A stretch of 58,899 bases of DNA from JAXLYX01 sp046351215 (GTDB taxonomy: Bacteria; Myxococcota_A; Polyangia; Polyangiales; Houyiibacteriaceae), in contig JAXLYX010000026.1 in NCBI GenBank assembly GCA_046351215.1, positions 1 to 58,899 of the forward strand, in the 5' to 3' direction. Below, piece by piece: positions 12,352 through 21,305 of the stretch. The notes below the pieces were generated by a model. It saw only the letters and a list, made by a program, of their open reading frames with translations. It did no database searches and was not told the DNA's origin. The number at the start of each line of letters is the position of its first letter. Position 1 is the first letter of the stretch. The position numbers were made by a program, and so were the translations under genes.

Positions 12352-14199
12352 GTGAGAGCTCGTCGTCGGTTGGGTTGGGTCGCCGGGGTTCTGTTCGCTT
12401 CCGCCTGCGGAGGAAGTGATTCGACCGAGCACGACGCCTGCGACGGTTCGTCGTGCGGCGATGCGAGTGCCCATGACGCCGGCTGCGCCGACGGCTCCGT
12501 GGCCGTCGGTGGCAACTGCATCGTGGTCGCGACCGATCAGCCGGACGCATCGTTCACCGACAGCGACGGGGATGGAATCGACGGAACCGCCTCCGCTGCG
12601 GTCTTCGTGGCCATCGACGGTGACGACGCGAACGCCGGGACGCGATCCGCCCCGGTCCGAACCCTCGCGCGCGGCATGTCGCTCGCGACAAGCGGTGGTC
12701 GCAGTCTGCTGCTGGTCGGAACGGGAACGTATGCGGAGACGCTCTTGCTCGTCCCGGGCATCGGCGTCCATGGTGGATACATCCGTGCCAATGGATGGGC
12801 TCGGTCCGCATCGGACAAGACCATCGTGCGGGGCGCGGGCGTGGGTCTCCGCTCGCTGCACCTGACGGCGCCGACGCGCATCTCGTTCCTAGAGGTCGAA
12901 GCGACGAACGCACCCGTCGGAGAGAGCTCGATCGCGGGCATCGTTTCGGACTCGTCGGCGCTCGTCATCGAGGACTCGTCTTTCGTCGCCGGCGACGGGG
13001 GCGACGGGGCGGCTGGCACTCAGCCCGCGACGCCCGCGAAGGCGGCGGCTGGTCAGGCGGGGAGTCCCGGGCTGCTCCGACCGCTCGATGCCGCGGCGCC
13101 CGCGGTCTGTCAGAACGCGGCGCCGCAGGGCGGCACGGGCGGGGGCTCTGGCGAATGCCGTGGGGGAACGGGAGGCTCGACGAGCGCCACGGGTTTCGCG
13201 CATGTCAGCAGTGGAACACGTGCATACGAATCGACGGGCTCGCCTGGCGAGACACCGACCTGCCCGGGCGCTCCCGTCGGTACGGGTGGACTCGGCGGCC
13301 AGTTCTACCTGAGCACTGTCAGTTCGAACTTCTGGTACGTGCAGATGGCGGGGCAGGTCGGCCTCGACGGCCTGCCGGGAGCTCCTGGCGCAGACGGTTC
13401 CGCGGTCGCGCTCGGAGTGTTCTCGTCGACCGGATTCGCGGCCGCTTCGGGGCTCCAAGGGGCGACCGGCCAGCGAGGTGGTGGCGGAGGTGGCGGTGGA
13501 GCCGGCAGCGCCCAGGGGGGCGGCTTCACCGACCTGGACCTCTACCCGATCCCGTTGCCCACGGCGAGTCACGATCACTGCTTCATGTCGGGCGCCAGCG
13601 GCGGCGGAGGCGGTGAAGGCGGGTACGGCGGTCCGGGTGGCCCCGGCGGCGGAGGCGGCGGCGCCTCGGTCGCGTTGCTCGTGCTCGACGGGAGCGTGAC
13701 CCTCACTCGAGTCTCGCTCTCCGCCGGACACGCCGGCGATGGGGGGGCCGGAGCCCTCGGTGCCCTCGGCGGTGACGGAGGCGACTTCGGAGGCGGCGGC
13801 TCGGCGGGTTCCGAGGTCTCGGGGACGCGGACCGTTTCGTGGCAGGGCTCGAACGTCACGGTCTCGAATCCCGAGGTCCGCTTCGGCTCACCATCCGGGC
13901 CCTTCTACCCGCATTCCAATCCGCCGAGCTACATCGCCTCGGGTGGTCGAGGCGGCTACGGCGGAAAAGGCGGCAAGGGTGGGGCCGGCGCGGGCGGTTC
14001 GGGCGGACCGAGCGTGGCGCTGGTCCTCGGGTCCACGGCATCCCTCGCACCTTCGTCGACCGCGGTCTCGTACGACATGACGCGCGCCGCGGCGGGCACC
14101 GCGGGGACGGGGGGAGGGGCATCCAATGCGGGCGCCGCGGGCCTCGTCGCGATGCGCGCGAGTCTCGGGGCCGACGGCCGAATCGCCTCGACCCAGTGA
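12352..14199 (+). CDS. Glycine-rich lipoprotein with parallel beta-helix-like N-domain (paralog 2)
   Basis: 615 residues from GTG 12352, chosen because GGGAGG sits just upstream and the predicted peptide (RRRLGWVAGVLFASAC) is then a compact lipoprotein signal; the open frame further upstream is noncoding. After a Cys/Asp-rich linker, DSDGDGIDGTASAAVFVAI, GTRSAPVRTLARG and GTGTYAE match paralog 1 (10332-12272) segment by segment, followed by the same glycine-rich blocks (RGGGGGGGGAG, PGGGGGGASVALLVLD). Probably a tandem duplication that has since diverged. It ends 20 bases before the RHS gene, which suggests cotranscription and perhaps a joint surface structure. Function unknown. Confidence 0.85.
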   Translation: MRARRRLGWVAGVLFASACGGSDSTEHDACDGSSCGDASAHDAGCADGSVAVGGNCIVVATDQPDASFTDSDGDGIDGTASAAVFVAIDGDDANAGTRSAPVRTLARGMSLATSGGRSLLLVGTGTYAETLLLVPGIGVHGGYIRANGWARSASDKTIVRGAGVGLRSLHLTAPTRISFLEVEATNAPVGESSIAGIVSDSSALVIEDSSFVAGDGGDGAAGTQPATPAKAAAGQAGSPGLLRPLDAAAPAVCQNAAPQGGTGGGSGECRGGTGGSTSATGFAHVSSGTRAYESTGSPGETPTCPGAPVGTGGLGGQFYLSTVSSNFWYVQMAGQVGLDGLPGAPGADGSAVALGVFSSTGFAAASGLQGATGQRGGGGGGGGAGSAQGGGFTDLDLYPIPLPTASHDHCFMSGASGGGGGEGGYGGPGGPGGGGGGASVALLVLDGSVTLTRVSLSAGHAGDGGAGALGALGGDGGDFGGGGSAGSEVSGTRTVSWQGSNVTVSNPEVRFGSPSGPFYPHSNPPSYIASGGRGGYGGKGGKGGAGAGGSGGPSVALVLGSTASLAPSSTAVSYDMTRAAAGTAGTGGGASNAGAAGLVAMRASLGADGRIASTQ

Positions 14200-14219
14200 A
14201 CGTCCGTAGCGGAGGGATG

Positions 14220-17200
14220 ATGCGGATCCTGGTATGCGTGCTCGCGATCCTCGTCGCGGTCGGTGCGACGGCTTCTGCCCAAGACCGCTCCGGCGTCCGG
14301 CCCGAGGTGCTCTCGATCCCCTCGGGTCCCGGCTCCATCGAAGGCCTCGGCGAGGCCTTCGAGCCGAACGCCAACACGGGCACCTCGAGCTACGGCGTCG
14401 ACGTCGTCGTGCCTCCGGGCGTCGCGGGCTTCGTGCCTTCGATCGGCATCCATTACTCGTCGGGCGCGGGCAACGGCGAGGTCGGGATCGGCTGGAGCGT
14501 CGGGCTGCCGATGCTCCAGCGCGGCACCGACCGCGGTCTGCCGAGGTACGACGCCACCGACCGCATCGTGCTCCGCGGCATGCAGGGTAGGGGCGCCGAG
14601 GACCTCGTCCAGCTCGCCGACGGCTCGTATCGCTTCCGCATCGAAGGCGCCTTCGTGCGCGGCCGGCAGCGGAGCGACGGGAGCTGGGACTTCTACAACC
14701 GCTCGGGCGTGCGCTTCCGCCTCGGAGGCGCCGACACCGCGACGATCGCGAGCGGTACCCGAGTCTTCGCCTGGCTGCTCACCGAGCAGGTCGACACCCA
14801 CGGCAATCGCATCGCGTACGAGTACCAGCGCGACGCGACGGGCCATCCCTACCTCTCGCGCATCGTCTACAACGACTTCTCCGCGACGGCGCGCAACGAA
14901 ATCCGCTTCGAGTACGAGGACCGCCCCGACGTCGTGACGTCGTACGTGCCGACGTTCGCCGACACGATCGCGCGGCGGCTCGTCCGCATCGTCGTCGTGC
15001 ACGGAGGCGCCACGGTCCGCACCTACGATCTCGCCTACGCGAGCGGTCAGCGGCTGTCGCGGCTCGGCAGCGTCACGCTCACGGGAAGCGACGGGACGAC
15101 GAAGCTCCCGACGCTGCGTCTCGACTACGCCGCTCCGACGGTGAGCGCGATGCGCGTCGTCTCGATGGCGAGCGCTCCGGCTCGCTCGCTCGGGACGGTG
15201 GCCGAGCTCGACGACGTCGACGGCGACGCGCTGCCCGACCTTCTGGTCACCGACCCTGCGCTCGACGGGGGCGCGTACAGCTACTACCCGAACCTCGACG
15301 GGACGACGTTCGGTGCCCGCACGGTGCTCGCGAGCTCGCCCTCGGTCTGGCTCTCGTCGACCGGCGTGCAGCTCGCCGACATGGACGGCGACGGGGCCTC
15401 GGACGTCGTGGCGCGTGTCTCGAGCGCGAGCGATGGCTTCCGCTTCTATCCTGGCGGAAGCGCGGGCGGCTTCGGCGGCGCCGTGACGATCGCTCCGAAT
15501 CCCTCGTTCGGTTTCGAGGACCCCGACGTGCGCCTCGTCGACCTCGATCACGATCGCCGCACCGACTGGATGCGGATCGACCCGACGACCGGAACCATCT
15601 ACCTCGCCTACAACCGCGGGAACGGCACGTTCGAGAGCGCGCCGAGCCTCCCGCCCGTCGATGCGAGCGAGGTGGTGGCGTTCTCGAAGGGGGCGCGCTT
15701 CGCCGACTGCAACGGCGACGGCCTCCAGGACCTCGTGCTCCTCCGCAGCCAGTCGCTGCGCTGCTACCTCGGCAAGGGCTTCGGGGCGTTCACGGCCGCG
15801 ACGAGCTTTCCGGGCGCGCCCGTGCTCTCGAACGGCGAGCTCGCGGAGACCGAGGTGCGGGACGTCGACGGCGACGGACTCGCGGACCTCGTGCACGTGG
15901 GCGTGTCGCAGGTGCGCTTCTGGCCGAACCATGGCAGCTCGCTCGGGCCCGTCGTCACGGTCACGGGGACGCCCTCACGCGGGGTGAGCACGCTCGTGCG
16001 CGTCGCCGACATGAACGGCAACGGCTCGGCGGACGTCGTGTGGATCGATCCGACGAACACGAGCGCTCCCTGGCGCTACCTCGACTTCCTCGCGGACGGC
16101 ACCCCGGGCCTCGTGACGCGCATCGACAACGGCCTCGGGAAGGTCGTGACGATCGAGTACGCGGGCATGGGCGAGGTGCGCGGCTACGCGCGCGGCCGTG
16201 GCCTCGTCTGGACCCATCGTTCGCCGATCGGTCAGACGGTGGTCTCGCGCATCGTGACCAGCGACAGCCTCGGGAACGACGTCGAGACCCTCCTCCACTA
16301 TGCGGACGGCTACTTCGATGGAGGCATGCGCGAGTTCCGAGGCTTCGCCTACGCGGAGACGTGGGCCTTGGGCGACGCGGACCAGCCGACCCACGTCACC
16401 GAGGCGACCTTCGATCTCGGTGAGGCGGAGGAGGCGCGGAAGGGCCTGCCGCTGACGACGACGAGCCGCACGGACTCGGGCTCGATCTTCCATCGCGAAA
16501 CGTTCACGCACGTCGTGCGCACGCTGCTCTCGGCCGCGAACGGAACACCGATTCGCTACGCCTTCGAGAGCCAGGAGGACATCGAGCTCTTCGAGGGAGC
16601 GGCGACTCCCGTGCTCCTCCGCAAAGCCTGGGATCAGGACGACTACGGCAACGTCGTCCTCGAGGCGAGCTACGGCCAGATCCAGGGCAACGATCTCGGA
16701 TACGGCGCCGACGAGGTCGTGACGCGCCGGACCTTTGCGACCAATCCGAGCACCTGGGTCGTCGACAGGGTCGCGAGCGAGCGCATCGAGAGCCTCGACG
16801 GGACGCGCCTGTCGGAGACTCGGACCTACTACGACGGCGATGCGCTCGTCGGGCTCCCGCTCGGGCAGGTCACGTCGGGGCATCCGGCGCGCACGGAGAG
16901 CCTCGTCGACGGGACGCGCTTCGCGGACGTCACGAGGGTCGCGCTCGACGACTACGGCAACGTCGTGAAGCACTACGATGCGCGTGGGAGCCTCCGCGAG
17001 CTCGACTACGACGCGGGGAGCCATACGTTCGTCACGGCGGAGCGGCGGCAGGTCGATGGGACGCGGTTCCTCGAGTGGACGGCCGAGTTCGACCACGCGA
17101 CGGGCGGGATGCGCTCGATCACGGACCCGAACGGCGCCGAGACCCGCTTCGTGTACGACGCGCTCGCGCGCCTCGTCGCGATCGCCGAGCCCGGGGACAC

Positions 17201-20200
17201 CGAGGCCGACCCGTCGCGTTCGTTCGCGTACGTGCTCGGCGCTCCGCTCTCGCACACGCGCGAGGAGACGAAGACGGGCACTGGGGATCCGCTCGTCTCG
17301 ATCCATCACTTCGATGGGCTCGGGCGGTCGCGGGCGAACCTCTCGCGCGCTGACGGTGGGCGGTGGGTCGTCGCCGGCGCCTCCGTGTTCGGAGCGCGAG
17401 GCGAAGCCGCGCTCGAGACGCAGCCCTTCTTCGCGGGGAGCGCGGATCTCCCGACGGATCTCGTGAGCCGACCGGGCACGGCAAAGCGCTACGACGCCAC
17501 GGGAAGGGTCGTGGAGGAGACCGAGCCCGACGGCTCGAAGCGTCAGACGACGTATGCGCCGCTCGTGACGAATCAGTTCGACGAGGACGACCTCGACCCG
17601 ACGAGCCCGCACCACGACACGCCGACGACCCTCGTGAGCGACGGCCTCGGAAGGCTCGTCCGCGTGGTCGAGCGCGACGGGGCGCGCGACGTCATCACGC
17701 GCTACGGCTACGACGCGCGAGGGAACCTGACCTCGCTCGTCGACGCGAACGGACATGCGCGCGCGTACACGTACGATGCGCGGTCTCGGCGTGTGGGGAT
17801 CGTCGATCCGAACGCGGGGACGTGGGGCTTCTCGTTCACGGACGGAGACGACCTCGACGTTCGGACGGATCCGGTCGGTCACCAGATCCGGTTCGTATAC
17901 GACCTACTCGGCCGCAAGACCGAGGAATGGCATCGCGCGGCGGGAGCGACGGCGGAGTCGCGCGTCTCGGCGCTCCACTACGACGCGGCCGCGCACGCGC
18001 ACCGCGAGCTCGGGAATCTCGAGGGCCAGCTCGCCTGGGTCGAGGACGCCGGCGGCTCGGTCTTCTTCGGGTACGACCCGCGCGGGCGGCACACCGACAC
18101 GATCCGCCGCTGGTCGAGCAGCGAGGAGCACGGCACGTTCACCGACTACGACCGGGCGAACCGTCCGAGCCGACGGGGCTTCCCGGACGGCTCCTACCTT
18201 GCGTACGGGTACGACGCGCGCGGTCTGATGGCATCGGTGGGGCCAGTGGTCACCTCGATGACCTGGACCGCCGCGGGGGCCCTCGACACGGCGACGTTCG
18301 GCAACGGCGTGACGGACCACTGGACGTACGACGCGCGTCTCCGTCCCGAGCGCCTCGTCGGCACGGATGCGGGAGGCAAGGCGCTTCGCGCGCTGCGCTA
18401 TGACTACGACCGCGCCTCGAAGATCCGCTCGATCACGGACGAGCGGCCGGACGTGGCGGGCACGGTGCGGGACCTCTCGGCCGCGTACACGTACGACGAC
18501 CGCTACCGGATGGTGCGCGAGGTCACGCCGCGCTCGGATACCGCGTGGGCGTACGACGACGTCGGGAACTTCCAGACGGTGGCGTCGACGGGCACTACGC
18601 CGCTGCCGAATCTCGCGTACCAGTACCCGGCGGGCGGAGCAGGCCCGGATCGTCCGCAGCAGGTGAACGACGAGACGTTCGGCTACGACGACGCGGGGCG
18701 GATGCTGCGCGACGGGGCGCGTGTCTACACCTGGGATGCGAAGGGACGGCTCGCGCGGGTCGAGCGGGGCGACGTCGTCGAGGAGTACGTCTACGACTTC
18801 GAGGATCGCCGCGTCGAGAAGCGCACGACGCGTGGTGGCGGCCGGCCGGAGGTCACGCGCTACGTCGACAACGACGCCGAGATCCGAGGTGGACGCCTCG
18901 TCCGCTACGCCTTCGCGCACGACCGTCGCGTCGCCCGCCTCGACTCGGTGGAGGGGCTCGCGATGGGCTCGGCGAGCGCGCTCGTCGAGGGTCGCACGGG
19001 CATGCCAATGAGCTGCTCGACGGGAAGTGCGAGCCGCTCGGCGTGGGCACTCCTCTTCGCGATGCTCGCGCTCCTCGTGCGTCGTGGGGGCTCGGGGCCC
19101 TCGCGTTCGACGCGGAGCTCGAGCCTCTTCGCGGGCCTCGCGCTCCAGCTCGTCGCCTGCGGCTCGGATCCGCCGCCGGACCTGCGCGATCACGCGAGGC
19201 CGATCGAGGTGTTGCCGGACACGGCGGTGCTCTCGCTCGATGACCTGCAAGAGACGCCGCTCGTGCACACGGACGTGGCGGGCGTGGTGGTGTCCGAGAG
19301 CGATGTCCATCCGTACGGCGCCGAAAGGTTCCGAACGGGGGCAGGGCAGGTCTACGGCTTCGTCGGGAACGAGACCGACGTGGGGACCGGCCTCGGGGAC
19401 TTCCATGCGCGGCCGTATCGGGCGGATCTGGGCGTGTTCGTGGCGCCGGATCCGGTGGCGGTGTTCGAGTCCGTCACGGTCCTCGCTCGGCCAGCCGCGC
19501 TTGCCCCCGTCGTCTATGGTCAAGGCGATCCCATCGACCGATCCGATCGGAGCGGTGAATACGCCCCGTCGGTTCACGCGCGACTGATCCTCAACGGCAT
19601 CTGGACGCGCATTGGACATCAGCCAGGGCACTCGTACTCTCTCGTGCGCGCATCCATAGAACGCGTGCAGCGGGAAATCGACCTGGACCAGAGCGCCGCA
19701 GCTCAGCCGAGACATGCCATGTATGGTGTGCGCCTCCGGGAACTGATTCGTATGCCAGGAGGCCTCCGCGCCAATCGCGAGGCGTTGCGCACGCAGGCGA
19801 TTCGCTCCGCCAACGAATTTGTGCGTTCCGAGCTGGCATCTGCGGCTCGCGCCCTTGCCAAGGGTAACGTGGAGTACGCGTACCGACATCTTGGTAGGGC
19901 GGCCCACACGCTTACTGATGGGACTTCGCCCGCTCACGAGGGGTTCATCGGCTGGAACCCCAATCGTGGCGGCATGGGGATATTCCGGGGGGGGATACAC
20001 CACGGGCTTCGCGAGCTCGGGATGCCGACAGGACTGCGAGCCGACCGGGCCGAGGGAGCCGCCGCGTGGGCATTCGACCTCATGATGGAACTTGCCGGTG
20101 ATCCAACCGGCCATGCGGCCGCGCGCCTCCAACAGACGAACTTCTTCGGAGAGGGCGGGGCCACGCGCGGGAGGCTGCTTGTGCCGGCGCGGTACACCCA

Positions 20201-20240
20201 GGAAGCTCGGATGCGTCGCGAGGCCAGTGGCGGAAGGTGA
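14220..20240 (+). CDS. Giant SpvB/FG-GAP/TcdB-middle/RHS repeat protein with phospholipase-C-like tip
   Basis: 2006 residues from ATG 14220 (GGAGGG just upstream; ATG 14217 is too close to it). Signal peptide (ILVCVLAILVAVGATASAQ); SpvB-type domain, about 30-250 (PPGVAGFVPSIGIHY); FG-GAP/VCBS repeats, about 320-620 (DMDGDGASDVV, DVDGDGLADLV); TcdB/TcaC middle region, about 630-720 (YAGMGEVRGYARGRG); RHS/YD repeats to about 1590; then an unexpected hydrophobic insert (about 1597-1650); the RHS core motif with NETDVGTGLGDFHARPYRAD (about 1715); and a variable C-terminal tip from about 1782. This is the B-C cocoon architecture of Tc and RHS toxins. The tip holds HLGRAAHTLTDGTSPAH (about 1890-1906), like the His/Asp zinc site of phospholipase C/S1-P1 enzymes. 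Architecture firm, toxic activity inferred. Confidence 0.9.
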   Translation: MRILVCVLAILVAVGATASAQDRSGVRPEVLSIPSGPGSIEGLGEAFEPNANTGTSSYGVDVVVPPGVAGFVPSIGIHYSSGAGNGEVGIGWSVGLPMLQRGTDRGLPRYDATDRIVLRGMQGRGAEDLVQLADGSYRFRIEGAFVRGRQRSDGSWDFYNRSGVRFRLGGADTATIASGTRVFAWLLTEQVDTHGNRIAYEYQRDATGHPYLSRIVYNDFSATARNEIRFEYEDRPDVVTSYVPTFADTIARRLVRIVVVHGGATVRTYDLAYASGQRLSRLGSVTLTGSDGTTKLPTLRLDYAAPTVSAMRVVSMASAPARSLGTVAELDDVDGDALPDLLVTDPALDGGAYSYYPNLDGTTFGARTVLASSPSVWLSSTGVQLADMDGDGASDVVARVSSASDGFRFYPGGSAGGFGGAVTIAPNPSFGFEDPDVRLVDLDHDRRTDWMRIDPTTGTIYLAYNRGNGTFESAPSLPPVDASEVVAFSKGARFADCNGDGLQDLVLLRSQSLRCYLGKGFGAFTAATSFPGAPVLSNGELAETEVRDVDGDGLADLVHVGVSQVRFWPNHGSSLGPVVTVTGTPSRGVSTLVRVADMNGNGSADVVWIDPTNTSAPWRYLDFLADGTPGLVTRIDNGLGKVVTIEYAGMGEVRGYARGRGLVWTHRSPIGQTVVSRIVTSDSLGNDVETLLHYADGYFDGGMREFRGFAYAETWALGDADQPTHVTEATFDLGEAEEARKGLPLTTTSRTDSGSIFHRETFTHVVRTLLSAANGTPIRYAFESQEDIELFEGAATPVLLRKAWDQDDYGNVVLEASYGQIQGNDLGYGADEVVTRRTFATNPSTWVVDRVASERIESLDGTRLSETRTYYDGDALVGLPLGQVTSGHPARTESLVDGTRFADVTRVALDDYGNVVKHYDARGSLRELDYDAGSHTFVTAERRQVDGTRFLEWTAEFDHATGGMRSITDPNGAETRFVYDALARLVAIAEPGDTEADPSRSFAYVLGAPLSHTREETKTGTGDPLVSIHHFDGLGRSRANLSRADGGRWVVAGASVFGARGEAALETQPFFAGSADLPTDLVSRPGTAKRYDATGRVVEETEPDGSKRQTTYAPLVTNQFDEDDLDPTSPHHDTPTTLVSDGLGRLVRVVERDGARDVITRYGYDARGNLTSLVDANGHARAYTYDARSRRVGIVDPNAGTWGFSFTDGDDLDVRTDPVGHQIRFVYDLLGRKTEEWHRAAGATAESRVSALHYDAAAHAHRELGNLEGQLAWVEDAGGSVFFGYDPRGRHTDTIRRWSSSEEHGTFTDYDRANRPSRRGFPDGSYLAYGYDARGLMASVGPVVTSMTWTAAGALDTATFGNGVTDHWTYDARLRPERLVGTDAGGKALRALRYDYDRASKIRSITDERPDVAGTVRDLSAAYTYDDRYRMVREVTPRSDTAWAYDDVGNFQTVASTGTTPLPNLAYQYPAGGAGPDRPQQVNDETFGYDDAGRMLRDGARVYTWDAKGRLARVERGDVVEEYVYDFEDRRVEKRTTRGGGRPEVTRYVDNDAEIRGGRLVRYAFAHDRRVARLDSVEGLAMGSASALVEGRTGMPMSCSTGSASRSAWALLFAMLALLVRRGGSGPSRSTRSSSLFAGLALQLVACGSDPPPDLRDHARPIEVLPDTAVLSLDDLQETPLVHTDVAGVVVSESDVHPYGAERFRTGAGQVYGFVGNETDVGTGLGDFHARPYRADLGVFVAPDPVAVFESVTVLARPAALAPVVYGQGDPIDRSDRSGEYAPSVHARLILNGIWTRIGHQPGHSYSLVRASIERVQREIDLDQSAAAQPRHAMYGVRLRELIRMPGGLRANREALRTQAIRSANEFVRSELASAARALAKGNVEYAYRHLGRAAHTLTDGTSPAHEGFIGWNPNRGGMGIFRGGIHHGLRELGMPTGLRADRAEGAAAWAFDLMMELAGDPTGHAAARLQQTNFFGEGGATRGRLLVPARYTQEARMRREASGGR

Positions 20241-20245
20241 TATCG

Positions 20246-20887
20246 ATGAGAGCCTTGGAGTACGCCGGCATGACGAGCCGCAGGATCCTACCGGTGTGGC
20301 TAGCCTGCGCCGCGGGAACAATTGTCGTCGGATGCGTGCGAAGGTATCCGGAACCCGCCCAGCCCTCCGTTCGTCGGTTGGGGCAGTCCGTGGTCGACCT
20401 CCGGCGTTGCCTCTCGGAGGTGGCCGGTCAGACCGTTCGCCTCGATGACCGGGCGAACTGGACCGTGCTGGTCCCCGCGGACTTCGACACGCCGTTCGGA
20501 CAAGCTCTTCAGGACGACGGAGCAACCTTCGACGCCCATCCGGAATGTGACCTGTGCATCGCCGCCCTATTCGTGGCCGGGCAGTTGCCGACGACGGACC
20601 AGTACCGCCGCCATGGTCGGCCGCTGCCGTACCGCGCCGTCTACGGGGTCGTGGCGACTCCCTACTCCGATGGCCTAGCTACGCGCGTCCAAGTCATCAC
20701 CCTCGAGTACAGAATCCGAACGCGGGGAGCGATGTCGGTCCACGGACTGGGAAGTACAGACCATTGGAGAACTGTCGATGCAGGCTCGCGCGATCAGGCG
20801 GCGCTGCTCGATCTCCTTGAAGCATGCCCGACAGGCGAGAGTACAGAACAGCTCCGTGATGACCCGCCCCGAAATCCCGTGGATTGA
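20246..20887 (+). CDS. Small predicted lipoprotein downstream of the RHS tip (candidate immunity or partner protein)
   Basis: 213 residues from ATG 20246 (GGAAGG 8 bases upstream); ATG 20270 would give a cleaner signal peptide (MTSRRILPVWLACAAG...) and also has GGAG at good spacing. The lipobox is IVVGC. The mature part has a Cys pair (CDLCIAALF) and no domain I recognise. It starts 5 bases after the RHS stop, and its codons use A/T at third positions more than the rest of the window, as does the RHS tip, suggesting both were acquired or exchanged together. Position right behind a variable tip is where immunity proteins of polymorphic toxins lie; that role is inference only. Confidence 0.72.
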   Translation: MRALEYAGMTSRRILPVWLACAAGTIVVGCVRRYPEPAQPSVRRLGQSVVDLRRCLSEVAGQTVRLDDRANWTVLVPADFDTPFGQALQDDGATFDAHPECDLCIAALFVAGQLPTTDQYRRHGRPLPYRAVYGVVATPYSDGLATRVQVITLEYRIRTRGAMSVHGLGSTDHWRTVDAGSRDQAALLDLLEACPTGESTEQLRDDPPRNPVD

Positions 20888-21141
20888 ACTGTCTGGGTCG
20901 AGGCGCGCCCATGGATCGAGAGGATGGAACGCGCCTCACAGTCGGCGTCGTGACTGCACGTTCAGGAGGTGGCCGGGGCTCTTCGGCTCGCTTCGACGGA
21001 TGGCGACCGCCGAGTTCGTGCGGCTCTACCTTCCACCCCACCTTCCACTTCCTACCGGCCCCGTCGCAGCGCCTCGCAACGCCCCGCAACGCTATCCAGT
21101 GGGAATCATTGAAAATCGCGAATGGTTCCGCGGGCTCGGCT
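20888..21141. other. Gene-free stretch with an inverted repeat before the tRNA fragment
   Basis: No credible gene. At its right end, GGAATCATT (21102-21110) and AATGGTTCC (21121-21129) form a 9-bp inverted repeat with one G-T pair around an AT-richer loop. It lies directly beside the tRNA-Gly fragment and might be a recombinase arm site or the remnant of a stem. Confidence 0.35.
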
Positions 21142-21191
21142 CAACTTGCCAAGGTTGAAGTCGTGGGTTCGGATCCCATTTCCCGCTCCCA
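21142..21191 (+). pseudogene. tRNA-Gly(GCC) 3' fragment, probable attachment-site scar
   Basis: The sequence matches the anticodon-to-3'-end half of tRNA-Gly: anticodon loop TTGCCAA with GCC, then GGTTG, a T-arm GTGGG-TTCGGAT-CCCAT, and acceptor TTCCCGC followed by T and CCCA. The 5' half is not intact: GCGGG occurs at 21130-21134, but the D-arm is missing, and the anticodon stem has lost one C on its 5' side, so it cannot fold as a working tRNA. 3' tRNA fragments of this kind are the usual product of integrase-mediated insertion at a tRNA gene. Antisense translation gives the GSEPTTSTLA-type peptide often misannotated as protein. Confidence 0.7.
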
Positions 21192-21200
21192 GTAACTGAA

Positions 21201-21248
21201 CGAAATCGGCCGGCTCGAGCGAAAGCTCCGCCGGCCGAAGTCGTTTCG
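21201..21248. terminator. Strong extended hairpin after the tRNA-Gly fragment
   Basis: CGGCCGGC (21207-21214) pairs perfectly with GCCGGCCG (21230-21237); inside, GAGC and GCTC close a GAAA tetraloop. CGAAA (21201-21205) and TTTCG (21244-21248) can extend the base. It looks like the original terminator of the tRNA gene retained with the fragment. Confidence 0.65.
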
Positions 21249-21305
21249 GGGGGGTCGACGTTCGACTTCCCGTGGCATGGTCGACCCGATGGCGGGTCGT
21301 CGCCC

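Noticed and set aside
13839..14219. Upstream extension of the RHS reading frame
   Set aside because: It overlaps the glycine-rich gene on the same strand; the signal peptide and GGAGGG place the start at 14220.
15975..20525. Long minus-strand frames opposite the RHS gene
   Set aside because: Arg/Ala-rich antisense shadows of a GC-rich gene without domains.
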